Positions 22,505-34,625 of a stretch of 64,000 nucleotides of DNA are shown piece by piece; the first letter of the stretch is position 1, and each line of letters starts with the position of its first letter. The translations under genes were made by a program, and so were the position numbers. The notes beneath the pieces were generated by a model, which saw only the letters and a program-made list of their open reading frames with translations, made no database searches and was not told the DNA's origin. Origin of the DNA: Blastobasis lacticolella (taxonomy: Eukaryota > Arthropoda > Insecta > Lepidoptera > Blastobasidae); NCBI GenBank assembly GCA_905147135.1, contig LR990045.1:14174173-14238172 (forward strand), written 5' to 3'.

Positions 22505-23145
22505 GGTTAGATTGTCAGGTTACCAGGTTGGTTAGGTTTCGTGCCTGTGATTCTGCTGGCTACCTCATCCTTCAAACAGGAACACAAGAACACGAGGACT
22601 TATAATATTAGGCTTGATGGAGTTCAACTACAAAAGACCATAGAAATCGGTTTATAAGCTTACGTTCTGAGTAAGTATTCCAGTGTAAAAATAACATCCT
22701 ACTAAAACAATTTAATTACCTGAAAGGAGATTTAGCAGCTAATTAAAACCAATACACGTAGAGTAAACAAAGAAAGAAAGAAAAATGAAAACGTTTTTCC
22801 ATTCTAGAAAAAGTTTAATTACAGTTTTCCTAGTTAAAAAAAAAAACATTGATATCCTTTAGAGGAAAGGTATCGCAGTAGCTGGATAATTGCTTCTAAT
22901 GGCGCGATTACATTGGGTGTGTCACCCGTATTCAGAGTTATGAAATTTAGGCTAACGACTAGTGTACAGATGTGCAGTCGAATACGCCCGAATTGGGATG
23001 TTGAATAAAATATTATAATCCTAAATATCGATTGTCCTAATATCTCCATTTTGTGCGACAGATAATAATCATAAAATTAATGCTCCGACTTAAATGTATT
23101 TTGTAGTACTTACTACAATTTGAGATTTTGTAAATAAATATCATC
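22505..23145. other. Intergenic, nothing recognised
   Basis: AT-rich with no supported gene or repeat beyond short homopolymers. Confidence 0.55.
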
Positions 23146-23306
23146 TTGGCGTTAATGTCCCGGTTGTGCTCTCGCGCACGAGGGTCCGGGGTCCGCCTTG
23201 ACCATGATCCAGGATTCGGCAGGTCAGGTAATTACAGTGGAGCGACTGCCATCTGACCTCCATGACCCTGCTACCAGGGAAACCTGACCAGATTGGATCA
23301 TGGTAA
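23146..23306 (-). mobile_element. SINE 3' part, reverse orientation
   Basis: On the minus strand, it runs from 'ccatgatccaatctggtcag' through 'gcagtcgctccactgta' to 'cgggacattaacgccaagat'. The tRNA-like head and middle are absent. Confidence 0.8.
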
Positions 23307-23689
23307 TTAAATATGACAGAAGTAATATTCGTCCAGATTCAGGAAGGTATTTTAAACCTTTATTTGAGATCTTAGTTTGATATCCAAATTCGTGGGTTAG
23401 TATAGGTAAACCGCCTAGTGCCATAAACTATTTTAACAGTAACCCAATGTAAATGCGCCCTAAGCTGAGCTACAGTCACCCCTGAAGATCTTAAACGAAA
23501 ATTGCCGAATCTCGTACAAGTAGACACTAGATCGTCGTAAATTCGTGCGACGGACACTCAGACGAGAGGTTTGTGTTATTTTTTAAAGATACTGGCAGGG
23601 CTGGTGTTATTGAAATTTAAAATGTATAGAAAATCAAACGAAAGGTTTTTAAAAGGTTTACTTTTATATTCGATAAAACAATATGTAGA

Positions 23690-23985
23690 GCGTCGATGGA
23701 TTGTGAGAGGATCGAGATGGTTCGAATCCCAGTGCGGCCATGTACCAATGACTATTTTCTTTGTTACGTACATTAGTTGAACACCAAACGGTGAGGGAAA
23801 ACATTGTAATGAAACCTGCACACTCAGGCGACTGAATTTGTAACCGTGACCCAATCTGGTCAGGTTTCCCTGTTAACAGGGTCACGAAGATTAGGTGGCA
23901 GTCGCTCCACTGTAATTACCTGATTTGCCAAATCCTAGACCTCGTGTGCGAGAGCGCAAACGGGACCTTAACGACATGATGATTA
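23690..23985 (+). mobile_element. SINE copy with decayed head
   Basis: Contains a B-box-like 'ggttcgaatccc' and then the body ('gtgagggaaaacattgtaat', 'ggcgactgaat', 'ggtcaggtttccctg'). It ends with 'acgggaccttaacgacatgatgattatt'-type tail sequence. Confidence 0.8.
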
Positions 23986-23990
23986 TTGTT

Positions 23991-24096
23991 AAAGGAGGAC
24001 CGGCAGAAATGTATGGACTCCAGCCTATATGACCTTTCTAATGACATATCGCTCAACGTTATTGATCATATAGGCTGGGTTGTCCGGTCCTCCTTT
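23991..24096. repeat. Nested perfect-arm hairpin
   Basis: The outer arms, 23991-24003 (aaaggaggaccgg) and 24084-24096, are perfectly complementary. So are the inner arms 24020-24032 (ccagcctatatga) and 24066-24078. It starts a few bases after the SINE ends and stops about 25 bp before an RTE fragment. Confidence 0.85.
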
Positions 24097-24117
24097 TTAA
24101 GTAGACATGATAGATGT

Positions 24118-24255
24118 TTCATCATCATCATATCAGCCAGAAGACGCCCACTGCTGGGCATAGGCCTCCCCCAGAGATCTCCACAAAGACCGGTCCTGTG
24201 CTTTACGCATCCAGCTGGTACCTGCGATCCTTACCAGGTCGTCGGTCCACCATGT
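24118..24255 (-). mobile_element. RTE-like LINE 3' fragment
   Basis: Read on the minus strand, it encodes the end of the RTE-type ORF (WTDDLVRIAG, then WMRKAQDR and LGEAYAQQW). It ends at an ATG/ATC-type microsatellite, as RTE 3' ends do. The same sequence recurs at 55360. Confidence 0.75.
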
Positions 24256-25554
24256 TATGTTTATTATACGAGAAAAATGAAAATGATACCGCCATTTTTT
24301 TTCAAAGGTTTCTAGAGGTTGTAATTTTATCGGAATATTTTAATTATTTTTATGTATGATCTCTTGAATGTAGACTTGACCAGGTAGGCTGTCTTCCACA
24401 GACTTGTACGGATTAAAATACGCGCTCTGTCCTCATTTGTTCCTTTTTATAGCTACGCATGTATGATGTATATCAATATCTTATTTATAAAAGGCCTTTA
24501 GGCTTATGAAGAGTGCTATCAATTCATAGTAACCATCCCCAACATGTCCCATTTTTTAATCACTCGCCTCGATTTGAACAGTTTTCAATTTTGATTTGCG
24601 CCATGAAAAATTGGATATTTTAATGCATGATGCTGGTTTTCCTTATTTTTGAACCATTCTCTATCGGTGTTGCCAATGTGATTTAAAAATAATGAGTTTT
24701 TCATGTCGAAAATGAAAATAGAAAATTTAAAAATAGAGGACGGCTTAACGTGCCCTCTGAAACACGAAGCGCGTGATAATCGTATGATTTGTACGTAGAA
24801 AACCAATCTCTGTGAAGTTACTGGAAAATTATATGTTGATTATACAACCGTTCCCAGTAGTAAAAAGTTCCAGTTGTACTACTGGGAATTTTCTTCCCTA
24901 CAAAAAATTATCATGAATTTTATTCCCGTTCTTACAAGTATTCAACAATAAAAAACGTCAAGTGGCCCTACTCGAAAGTGGATAAATTTTCCTTTTATGA
25001 TTACCACTACTTCGGTACATTACAGTAAAAAACCTAACTCATGTTTGTACGAATTAACGTGAGCATCAGACATTGCAGCGGGCAGGATCTCGTAGTTTTG
25101 CACAATAAATCTTAGTTTCTGTGCAGCCCTATTACACTTGAGGAGAAGCGGCGGGAAATAGCTCATTTAAAATACAGCAGACCACGGGTAAGCACGGAAG
25201 CGCTCCGTACACTGCTACGGATCCTTTCACGCTTTTTAGAGCCCGTTGGAATTCTTTTTTAAATAGTTTCTGAAGACCAAAAGATACATAGGGCGGGGTG
25301 TTTAGACATCGTTTGTGTATTCGTATTCGTGTATTATTTAAATCATTGAATTTTGATACGACAATATTTCTTTGGTAATTTCATGAACAATTAGCCTGCC
25401 CATGACCGTGAGAGCTGTAAAGAGTAAAATTATAATTTTAAAACTGCGATTAAACTTGAAGTACCTATTGTACACTTTTTGTAAATTTGCGTATTTTTAT
25501 ACCTAACATACTTAAAGAAATGTAATATTTTTTTATTATTGCCCTATTCATCGA
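24256..25554. other. Intergenic with one 12-bp hairpin
   Basis: No gene seen. At 24851-24862 and 24877-24888 the arms 'ttcccagtagta' / 'tactactgggaa' form a perfect stem with a 14-base loop. Confidence 0.6.
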
Positions 25555-25765
25555 CATCACGATGGGGTTATCTTGTTGCGTTAATTCCTACTCCATCATC
25601 AAACCAGCTCCATTGAATCATATTAATGAATTGTCATCCAAGTTACAATGGTATACAAAATTTCAGCTCAATCGGATACCATCGAAAAACGGTTTGCTAA
25701 TTTTGAAAGACAACTTACATACGAACAGTGCAAGTTCAATTAAAGCTTGTAAAAAAGACAATGAA
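25555..25765 (+). repeat. Interspersed repeat family C, copy 1
   Basis: Matches 44511-44740 in blocks: 'tggggttatc.tgttgcgtt', 'catcatc', 'accagctccat', 'ttatcatccaagt'-like and 'tatacaaaatttcagctcaa'. Non-coding in both places. Probably a LINE tail or MITE of unknown class. Confidence 0.65.
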
Positions 25766-28700
25766 ATCCGTTGCCGCACCAGGTTAGCTGCTAGATTAAG
25801 TGGATACAGTGTGCGGAAACTACGTTCGGCGTGATAACGTCTGCAGTGCTTTCTGAATTAGCAACACATAGGAAATTCAGGTTACGATTCAGGGAAATTT
25901 ATTTAACAAACAGACATATGTTTCGGTGTCCAGGTGAACTTTGGCCTGGCTTGGTGGACGATCGAACAAACCATTACCAATTGCAATTTATCCATTGCAA
26001 TCATTTGTTTATTTTCAACAACGATATTTACAACAAGCATTTACAAAAAATTAACAAAAGCACAAAGGAGAAAAAAGGAAGTAGACTTTTTTCATATAAC
26101 GCAATATTACATATTTCATAAAGCGGAATTTTTTATAAATAATATTTTTTGTTTTATCCTTAACTCTCTGTCCATTCGCATTATCTCATATAATATAAAA
26201 TGCCCTTTGTGGACCGAACCGGCCGTGCTGAAATGAGTAAGATAAACATTCCTTTATTTTTAATACATAGGACAAGACTTAACATAAGTTATGAGCTAAT
26301 GAGAAGTACGTAGGTATCTTAACATAACAGTTTTGATATATTATTTATATTATCTTAATCAAAACCAACGTCTCGGTGTTCAAGCATAAAAGACGTATCG
26401 AAAATCCTTTTTTTTAAGCATTTACCGGCGTTTATCTAAAACAATTAGCTTGTATCAAATCCGCTTTTAGAATCCATAAGCTACGAGAACTTAGCCATGG
26501 TGTCTCAGAAAGAAACACGAACCAAGTACATAAATAAAACATAACAAACATTCGCTTACGAGATTATGTTACACACATACATACCCCGTAGGGTTAGGCA
26601 GATACCACTTCGTTCCACTTGCTACGGTCCTGATTTTAATGCGATAAAAAAATCGTTTTACGTACATAATAACATAATCTTATAAGCGGCGACGAGATAA
26701 ATAATAAACATCAGCAGTAGCAGCCGAACATCGTGTTACTACTCGAACGTAAGCGGAAAACAAGTACACGTACATAGCTGGATCCTGTTCAATATCGCTT
26801 GTCCAAACACCGGCCCCGCTTTTGCCGACCTCTATTTTGTAACGAGATATACGATGTACGAGGGACAACATGGTAACAACGAATATAAAACCACAAGGAC
26901 CGTACGACACGCTATGCATTGCTGGCTAGCGCATAAATTTTTCATCATACATCACCCGGTTGACTGGAGCTGGAAACTGTCTCAACCCCTACACACAAAA
27001 GAACTGTTTACTCAAGTAAAGAGCTCCTGCATTTTTAACCCCGACACTGCCATCTGCAGCGGCCAGTTTTTGTTGGGGACGTGCCACCATGGAAACTAGG
27101 GGTAAACTGAAATTGTCATCATTTTAATGCTATTTTACACATAGGGTAATTTGGGTAATTGTAGTGTTGAATTCGGTTTATTTTTAAAATATTATAACAT
27201 TGTTTTCATACTTTAGTGGTAAAGTAAAATTCAGTTTCATTTTATTGTTTATTTTTAACCGACTTCAAACTGAGTGGTTCAATTCGTTAACTTCTGGTTG
27301 CCAAGCAGAGGTCCCGGGTTCAGAAATTTCGTTGATAATTTCCTCCTTTTTATAAATTAAATAAATATGCTTGGACAATTCACAAAGCAGTTTCGGGGCA
27401 GAAATTGAAATGATGAATTTTAATTTCTGTTACGGGTCTGGGTGTTATATGTGTAACTAGAGTAAGTAGAGTAAGTTAGAGTAGAATGCACTACTCGTGA
27501 GCTGGCACGATTACCTACGTAGAAGGTATTTAGATTCTGGACCTTCAAAAAGTAACACTGTATTGTAACCGTGTTATAGCCCGTGTTATTCTTTAGATTT
27601 AAGTAATCATTTTTTGTAGTCGCTTTGCAAAACTGCATAGCAGAGCTAACGATCGCACCATGTGTCTGATGTCACTCTAGTGAACAGTTTTCTCGAGTGA
27701 AGGTACCTTACTAGACTTGCAAGCTGGCTTGCATGCCAGTAAAAAGTAATTGGAAGTGATATCGTCGCTTTAGGACCTCTAGTAATGTCTTCTACGTGTA
27801 GGTCGAGACCAAACGTGTGCCAAGGAAGTTATGTAATTTCGAAGTAATTTGGTTGTATTTTTAGTGGTTTTAAACCGTCTATTTTAAATGTTCAAAACTA
27901 ACTATTATGTGTAAACTGGACCCGAGTACGACCACAATCTCACCTGCTGTAATAGAGGTCAACTAGTCTACCTATTAAAAATATAGTTCTTTATCAAAGT
28001 AATATAAAAGAAAGAAACCTATTACCAAACTCAGGAAGGAAAGGAAGCAACTTTGTGCTACGCGATAGTTGAAACTATATTAATGCTATTTCCTTAATTA
28101 GAGAAATGACGTCATGGTCATGCTAATCTTTATTCCCTAATGGTTTACTTTTTTTTCTCACTTACCCATATAAATTTATTATTAGTTAATTATAAAATAA
28201 ACATTACATTTGTGAATATGGGCCCAGATGATAACTAGATTAGACTTTGACGACTGTAATACAGTATTTTATAAAAGTATACAGATAATTTATCATTCCC
28301 TTCTCATAAAAAGAGCACAAATATTCGAATGCCAACACACATATTTCATTCAATTTCGTAAATAAAACGCCATTTATTTTTGTTTCGAGCTCCACCATTA
28401 CTTGCACGTCATATCGACTTATCCGCTGTCGGTTACTCCGAAATGGATTTTCGTCTGTCTATTTTCCTTGGCGTATTAGGTAACAGTCCAATAACAGTCT
28501 ATGAATCTAATCATTCTAGAATGGAAAGAAACCTTGTCAAAGTAAATTAAACTAGCGAAAGAATGAGATGGACCGTAGTCGAAGGAAATCAACCGTCGAA
28601 AGTTGACAAAATTGAGACGAGGACCGTTCACAACAATAATCCGTTTTGCAGCGACAGACCAAACTGGAACGCGTTGCTCACAAAATTAGACCCATTATTG

Positions 28701-31700
28701 TGTCACGCATTTTGGAACGCGGCGAGTGCGGAATAGTGCTAATTTTGACAGATGTTTGCTTGTTATTAAAAAACTATCACCGGTATAAAAATCTATTCGG
28801 CAATACTTTTAGTTAAGCCATAAATATACATATTTGCATAAAATGAATTGTGCAATTTAAAGGTATGTTCTCGGTTTCCTGCAGCATGCTTTTACTAACC
28901 TTTGTGTGATAATAAACGCTATAGTTTAAAACATTAAAGAAATTGTAGTTATGACTGGAAATCCTAATATGATGACTAAGATCCAAGCGATGAAGTGTAA
29001 TTTCTATAAAATAGTCCGAGATAATAACGTCAAAAATATATACGGCGATACTTTCAGTTTAGTTTTTCAACTGTCCTCTATTTTTTCAGACTGGAATTAA
29101 CCTGCACCACACTGGACGTTTATAATCATTAGTTTTGATTAAATGAACGCCATAGGCATAAGTATCTACAAATGTACACAACATTAACCTATGTAACTCC
29201 TAATTAATTAATTCTGTTTGCCCCAAATTCTGTTTCCTTTACAATTAAATCCTTAGGATTTCCCCAGTTTAAATTAATCGGTTTGAAGTTTTATTTAATT
29301 TACGCTAAGTTCACAAATCTCCTTTAAGCTCGAGCAGCCGCGAGTAACTTCTGTTTTCACTCAATGACGTTCATTAAGCTCTATTTATTGCCAAGTTAAT
29401 TATTTTTTATTTGACGGCACTACGGGAGGGGTATGCGCCTGCAATATAAACTCTGGGAGAGGCTTTATAATAATTAAATTAGCGAATATTGTAAGCATAA
29501 AGGTAATGTGTCGATTCCTTGAGGGCCCTTTTAACGCGCTCAAACGATATTTTTATAGTTTAAGTGTAAAATGCCTAATGTTATTTGTAATTTCGTTAAA
29601 AACACATTTAAATGTCGCAATCGAAGTTTTCTTCGCGCGTCACACTTGGTACGCGGTCGGCAGAATCTTTGACAACTTTTTTGTCTTTCACACAATAATT
29701 ACAATTTGCATATCATTATAATCGTTCTTAAATGTTGCATTTCATTTACTAAATTTTATTGTTGTATCTTATAAATAACAAGAGTTATAAGGCATTTAGT
29801 GTGTGTCACACGATATTGCTGGTTGCGAAAATTTGAACAAAATGGCTCCTATTTTCAAAGTTTATCTGAGATACTCACAGAGATACTTATCAGCGCAAGT
29901 TCTGAGGCGCAGAAGCCCAGTAGTACCATGACCATAATGGAGGACCTTGATGCTACTTATTGCTACATTACAAAAAAAGAGATATAAACTTCGAAAACTT
30001 TTTTGGAAACCTCGTAACCTACGTAGGCATATTTTGAAGACGAATGTTGTAACCTGTTCCGATTGCTTTCTATAACCTGGTAATTATGTTGTTCAGGGAA
30101 TATTTGTGTAAAGGATATTTCTATATAGATACTTATAATAATATATGGATGAATACATCATAGGCTGTCTCAAAAAATCCGGCTCTCCTTTATTTCTTCA
30201 TAATCATACCATCGTTAAACCCGATTATGCGGCGCTAGAGGTCAGGATCCTCCTTATACTTCTCCTTGTCAACTGAGCTCGGTCTTTGGTATTCTATGGT
30301 ATTGGTATGATGGCGGGACTTTACTCTGATTAAGCTCATGTATCTATCGATTAAGAGCTTCCTCCATATCTCATAAATATATGCCCAACCAATACCTATT
30401 GTTGTGTCTATGTGTATGATGCACATGGACTTGAGGCAGCCTCGGGCGAGGCATACAAACACAGCTCACCCTATTGCGTCATGTTCTTTAAAACTGAGGA
30501 ATCATCGCTGCGGGTGACGCTGAATACGTGTGCGATGTCATAGATAATTTCATACAAAGACAGGTCTGCCAAGCTGTCCCTAGTTTCTGTAGGTACAATC
30601 TTTGATTAAAAAAAACAAATATAATATTTGTAAATACTCGTGTGATTCAACATAAAGAAAACATAGAAAATTTCAAAATATTGGTAAGACTGCTTTGTAA
30701 CTTTAGTGGACAGTAATTTTTTTATAATTAAATATTTATCTTCGATAACGAAGAACGAACGAATAATTATGCACCTAATAATTAATTTCCTAGTATCTTA
30801 CAAATTACAATATTCATTTATTTAATACAAGATAAAATTTCGCCACGAAAGTTACGCGGAAAACGTTCTCTAAAGAACGACCCATTTGTTAGATAAGTGT
30901 GATGTTACCTTTTACTTTTAAGGGAATTCCCTAAAACGATAAAAACGGTTAATTATAAATATTAATGAAAGTGTTCAAGTACTCTCTTGTTGTGTCCATC
31001 AGTATCACAAAACACATTTTAAGACCTGAACAAAAAACTGTCATACCAAAAGTTTCCACGAGTTTCGGGCCAATAAAATCGCAGCCAAACACGGCTTATC
31101 TCGTAATTCATAGGTTTTATCTAATAATAACATTCGATTTTCCGTGGCGGGTGCACTGCTGGAATCCAATTTGTTACCATTGGACCTCGGGCTTTGTCTC
31201 TGGAAGGCGAGGGGCGAGGGACGAAGGGGGGAGGGGTGAGGCACAGGGGAGAAGCAGAATTTCACTTCATAAATTTCATCTGGAAACGACGTAATTATAG
31301 ACCGGAGGATGCTGCCAGATGGATTCTGTATTAAATTCTTTACGGAAATTATTTGAGGTCATGCCGATTTAATTTGGCTGCCCAGTAAACGTGTGATTCT
31401 TAAATATAAATTTAATCTTTTTTGTAACGTTTTGCGTTTTGTTTCTTGTGTATTCCCTTAACTGTCTTAATTCTAGATCAAATTATTCGCTGTATTATTA
31501 GTGTGACATTTAGAAGAATTGTACTTTTAAAACATCTTTCAGTTTTTACAAGAAAAATTTTCAATTTTACATGCCTCATTCCTCTCATTGTTTATCTGGC
31601 TTCAATAGCCCTTAGATATATCCAATACACAGGTACTTAAAGTTAAAATTTTGTTGAAATATATATATATACAGTCCATTCCCCAAATTGTCAAACTAGA

Positions 31701-31985
31701 CCTGCCGAAATAGAGGAAAACTGGAAGGAAAATACGAACAACAAACCGTTATTTAGAGAGCGCACCAGATTGAAATTTTGAATTTCGGACATGCAGGCTG
31801 GCTTGGGGCTACGATTATTCCAAAGCAAAGTCGCTTCCTGTGCACCAATCACACAGTTGTATCGTCAATTCTGCTTTTTGTCTCTTTGTGGTGAAACTGC
31901 ACTGAATATCTAGTATGTGGTGAATAAATATGACAAAATGTTGAACGGTCTTCGTACATATTATAGAGAAATGCGTGATCCCAGA
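25766..31985. other. Long intergenic stretch, no gene seen
   Basis: No open frame here has a recognisable domain or a chain of splice-compatible exons. A tRNA-like B box ('gaggtcccgggttcagaaat') near 27309 may be a SINE remnant. A purine-rich G-tract cluster lies at 31205-31255. Several A/T homopolymers occur. The rest is anonymous AT-rich DNA. Confidence 0.5.
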
Positions 31986-32056
31986 GTGTTGCGGATGTCC
32001 ACTTACTATTAGGTGAGTGGTTCCTTGCTACTTTGCCTCGTTCAATTATAAAAAAA
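31985..32056 (+). repeat. LINE 3' tail fragment
   Basis: 'ccacttactattaggtgag' followed by 'tggttccttgct' and an A-run resembles a LINE 3' end ('cttaccatcaggtg...gcttgtttgcc'-type). Short and diverged. Confidence 0.4.
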
Positions 32057-32131
32057 ATACTATACGAAATACACAAAAGCTGCGGTGGATGTGTGGCGTT
32101 ACGCTACTTGATCGAGTGCGTAAATAATATA

Positions 32132-33295
32132 TTAGGTTGGGGAAAAAGTCTTAGTATGTATGAACTTGTAATAAAACCTCTATGGCTATACTATTTGTAC
32201 CTGGCTGGTTTTGGTATCATTTAAAAGCTTAAATTTTAAAGAAGATAATACCAAATTCAAATTACGAAAATGCGTGATTTTCATTTGTTTTTTTTACCGT
32301 CAAGATGAGTGAATCTAATGAAGAAATTAGATACATTTTAAAATTTTACCATAAAAAAGGTAAAAAAGCAAACCAAGCCGCAAAAAATATTTGCGATGTT
32401 TATGGACCTAATTCAGTGTCTATGAGAGTAGCACAAATTTGGTTTAAGCGTTTTCAATCCGAAAATTTTGATGTCAAAGATGCACGTCGCTCTGGTCGCC
32501 CTGTTACGAATAAAATGGATGCTATTTTTGAAAAAGTGGAGCAAAATCGGCATATCAGTAGTTACGACGTAGCTGAAGAACTGGGAATTGACCACAACAC
32601 AGTTCTGGCGCATTTGAAAAAAAATGGATACACAAAAAAGCTCGATATTTGGGTACCTCACGAGCTCTCTGAAAGAAACATAATGATTCTTTATTACGAC
32701 GTAATGAAACCGAACCATTTTTCAAAAAATTGATAACTGGTGATGAAAAGTGGATCACGTACGACAAGAACGTGCGAAAAAGGTCATGGTCAAAGGCTGG
32801 TCACGCTTCACAGACTGTGGCGAAACCCGGGTTAACTGCGTCAAGGTGATGCTGTGTGTGTGGTGGGATTGGAAGGGCATTATTCATTATGAGCTGTTAC
32901 CACCAGGCAGGACCATCGATTCAGAACTCTACTGCGAACAACTGATAAGATTAAAGCAAGAAGTTGAGATTAAGCGGCCGGAATTGATCAACAGAAGGGG
33001 TGTGGTTTTCCATCATGATAACGCTATACCTCACACAACTTAACCACTCAGCAAAAATTAAAAAGTTTGGCTGGGAGGTGTTAATGCATCCGCCGTATAG
33101 TTCTGATCTTGCACCTTCAGATTTCCACCTGTTTCGGTCTCTTCAGAATTCTGTAGGCAGTGTCAGGTTAACATCACGAGAGGACTGCCAAAACTACTTG
33201 ACTCAGTTTTTTTATCAGTAGCCCCAAAATTTCTATAGCAATGGGACCAAATGGGACCAAAAAAGGAACAAAATGGTACCTACATACTTTAGTTA
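32132..33295 (+). mobile_element. mariner element, mellifera-like, right end missing
   Basis: The left end 'ttaggttggggaaaaagtc' is the classic mariner terminal repeat and follows a TA. A decayed transposase gene follows. The sequence stops matching soon after the transposase end (about 33290), and I find no complementary 'ccccaacctaa' terminal repeat on the right, so the element cannot be moved as a unit. Confidence 0.85.
32305..33290 (+). pseudogene. mariner transposase (frameshifted)
   Basis: Frame 32305-32733 encodes the DNA-binding half: residues 1-110 with two helix-turn-helix units (QAAKNICDVYGPNSV, and RHISSYDVAEELGIDHNTVL) and the linker RRSGRPV, then WVPHELSERN. After a frameshift and a small loss near 32680, the catalytic half begins with TGDEKWITYD (first Asp). 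VVFHHDNA (second Asp, about 33003-33026) follows, then the WEVLMHPPYSSDLAPSDFHLF region (split to stay short; about 33078-33132) with the third Asp, in the D,D34D arrangement. Further frameshifts fall near 32795 and 33040. The motifs survive, but the frame is broken at several points. The best family fit is the mellifera subfamily of mariners. Confidence 0.88.
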
Positions 33296-33439
33296 AATGT
33301 AAATAAACTTGTTGGAGTGGAGGCCCCTGATGTTGCAAAAGTCCACTCAAAGTGTGGAAAGGGGTGCCGCTGAAAAAAACCAACTCTTTGTTTTACTTTT
33401 TGCCATGGTATTTTTAGAGGGGTAAAAAAGGAGTGCTGT

Positions 33440-33830
33440 AATATTGGTATCAGCAGGGCAGGGCAAAGATGTTTTGCTACAGGACGCTGCAGAGGGATGG
33501 GTTTGTGAAAATCTGGCACGGAGGACGAAAGGGCCCCCGATCCCCCCTGAAGATACCTGCGGGTCCACTCCGGTCTTCTACCCCGGCACGACAGGCATCC
33601 CCAGGATTTTTCGCGCAGTTGGCGGGACAGCCTCCCCGGCCGGAGGTTTAAAGTGGTGCCCGGGTTCGGGTCCCCTACTAACTGGCGGGCGGTCAGCGAC
33701 GAGCCGTTTCATCGGGTCTCCTACTACCACGAAGCAATTTCGGCTGCATTCTTCGCACCACCCGGGGGTCATGTGTAGGGTCTCTAGGGTATAGCCTACG
33801 GACGTGGTGCAGCAAGACCCCCATACCCCC
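33440..33830 (+). mobile_element. GC-rich LINE 5' fragment (probable)
   Basis: A GC-rich block in AT-rich DNA with one open frame of 116 codons but no domain. Composition and phrases such as 'ggcgggacagcctccccggc' and 'cgtttcatcgggtctcctac' resemble LINE 5' leaders in Lepidoptera. It could be another repeat type. Confidence 0.4.
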
Positions 33831-34404
33831 TATGAACATCACAGATGAGTAATTAATAATAAGTTTTCAATTTCATTGTCCTATTTTTGTAAGTCGTGTA
33901 TGTAGTCCCTCACACGCTTTGCTCACCATTTAATTTTGACTTAATTGTTAGTAGAATTAATTTTGTGGTCTAGTTGGTTTCATCCAAAGAAATTATCTCT
34001 GTCATATTGTGAAAAACCTAAACCAGAAAGAGCACATAAACTTTTAAGCAATTACTTACAAAACCTCTTCGTGTGGAACGGTGACAGAGCAGCGAATGTA
34101 CAAACACGGCCGGTGCTGTTATTATAACAGTTGGATTTGAATCTCTCACAGCGGTCTGAAAAGCAATTATCGTCGACCACTGTTCCCTGGAACCTTTTGT
34201 CAGTTCGTCGCCTATTCACCAAGTAGTTTAATAATCACCCGCCCATCTGCAGTACGAGCGATGGATTGCGGCCAGAGGCGCAACAACAATTAGCGAAACA
34301 GGATTCGCGTTTCATTTCCATATTGGTCGCTTATGAAAATAAATTGTTGATAGTTATTTTAGTTCGGATTGTGTGGTAAAAGGATCACTTAATATTGACA
34401 ATTA

Positions 34405-34625
34405 TTGCCTTACCAGGTTTTGACCGCGGCTGCGTCTGCGCAAATTTTGATTATTACGTTGCGGACCCGTTCCCGTGGAAACTGCATGGAATTTCAGGAT
34501 ATTTTTATAGCCCATGTGTTATTCTGGGCTTTGAACTATTTACTGCCAAATTTTTGGGTGAAGTTGATCCAAATAGCCTTACAAACTTTCAAACTTATGT
34601 CATTAGTAGGATTACTGAGCTTACT
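34405..34625 (+). mobile_element. Short non-autonomous element, family D
   Basis: Carries the sequence of phrases found in a very common lepidopteran repeat: 'ttttgaccgcggctgcgtc', 'cggacccgttcccgtggaaa', 'gcccatgtgttattctgg', 'ctgccaaatttttgggtgaa' and 'cattagtaggatt'. Usually classed with Helitron-like or MITE elements; the class is uncertain. Confidence 0.6.

Noticed and set aside
31205..31255. G-quadruplex-forming promoter element
   Set aside because: The G tracts are real, but there is no nearby gene to regulate, so no function can be argued.
33444..33794. 116-codon frame that might be a gene
   Set aside because: GC-rich and proline/glycine-rich without any domain; better explained as a LINE leader.
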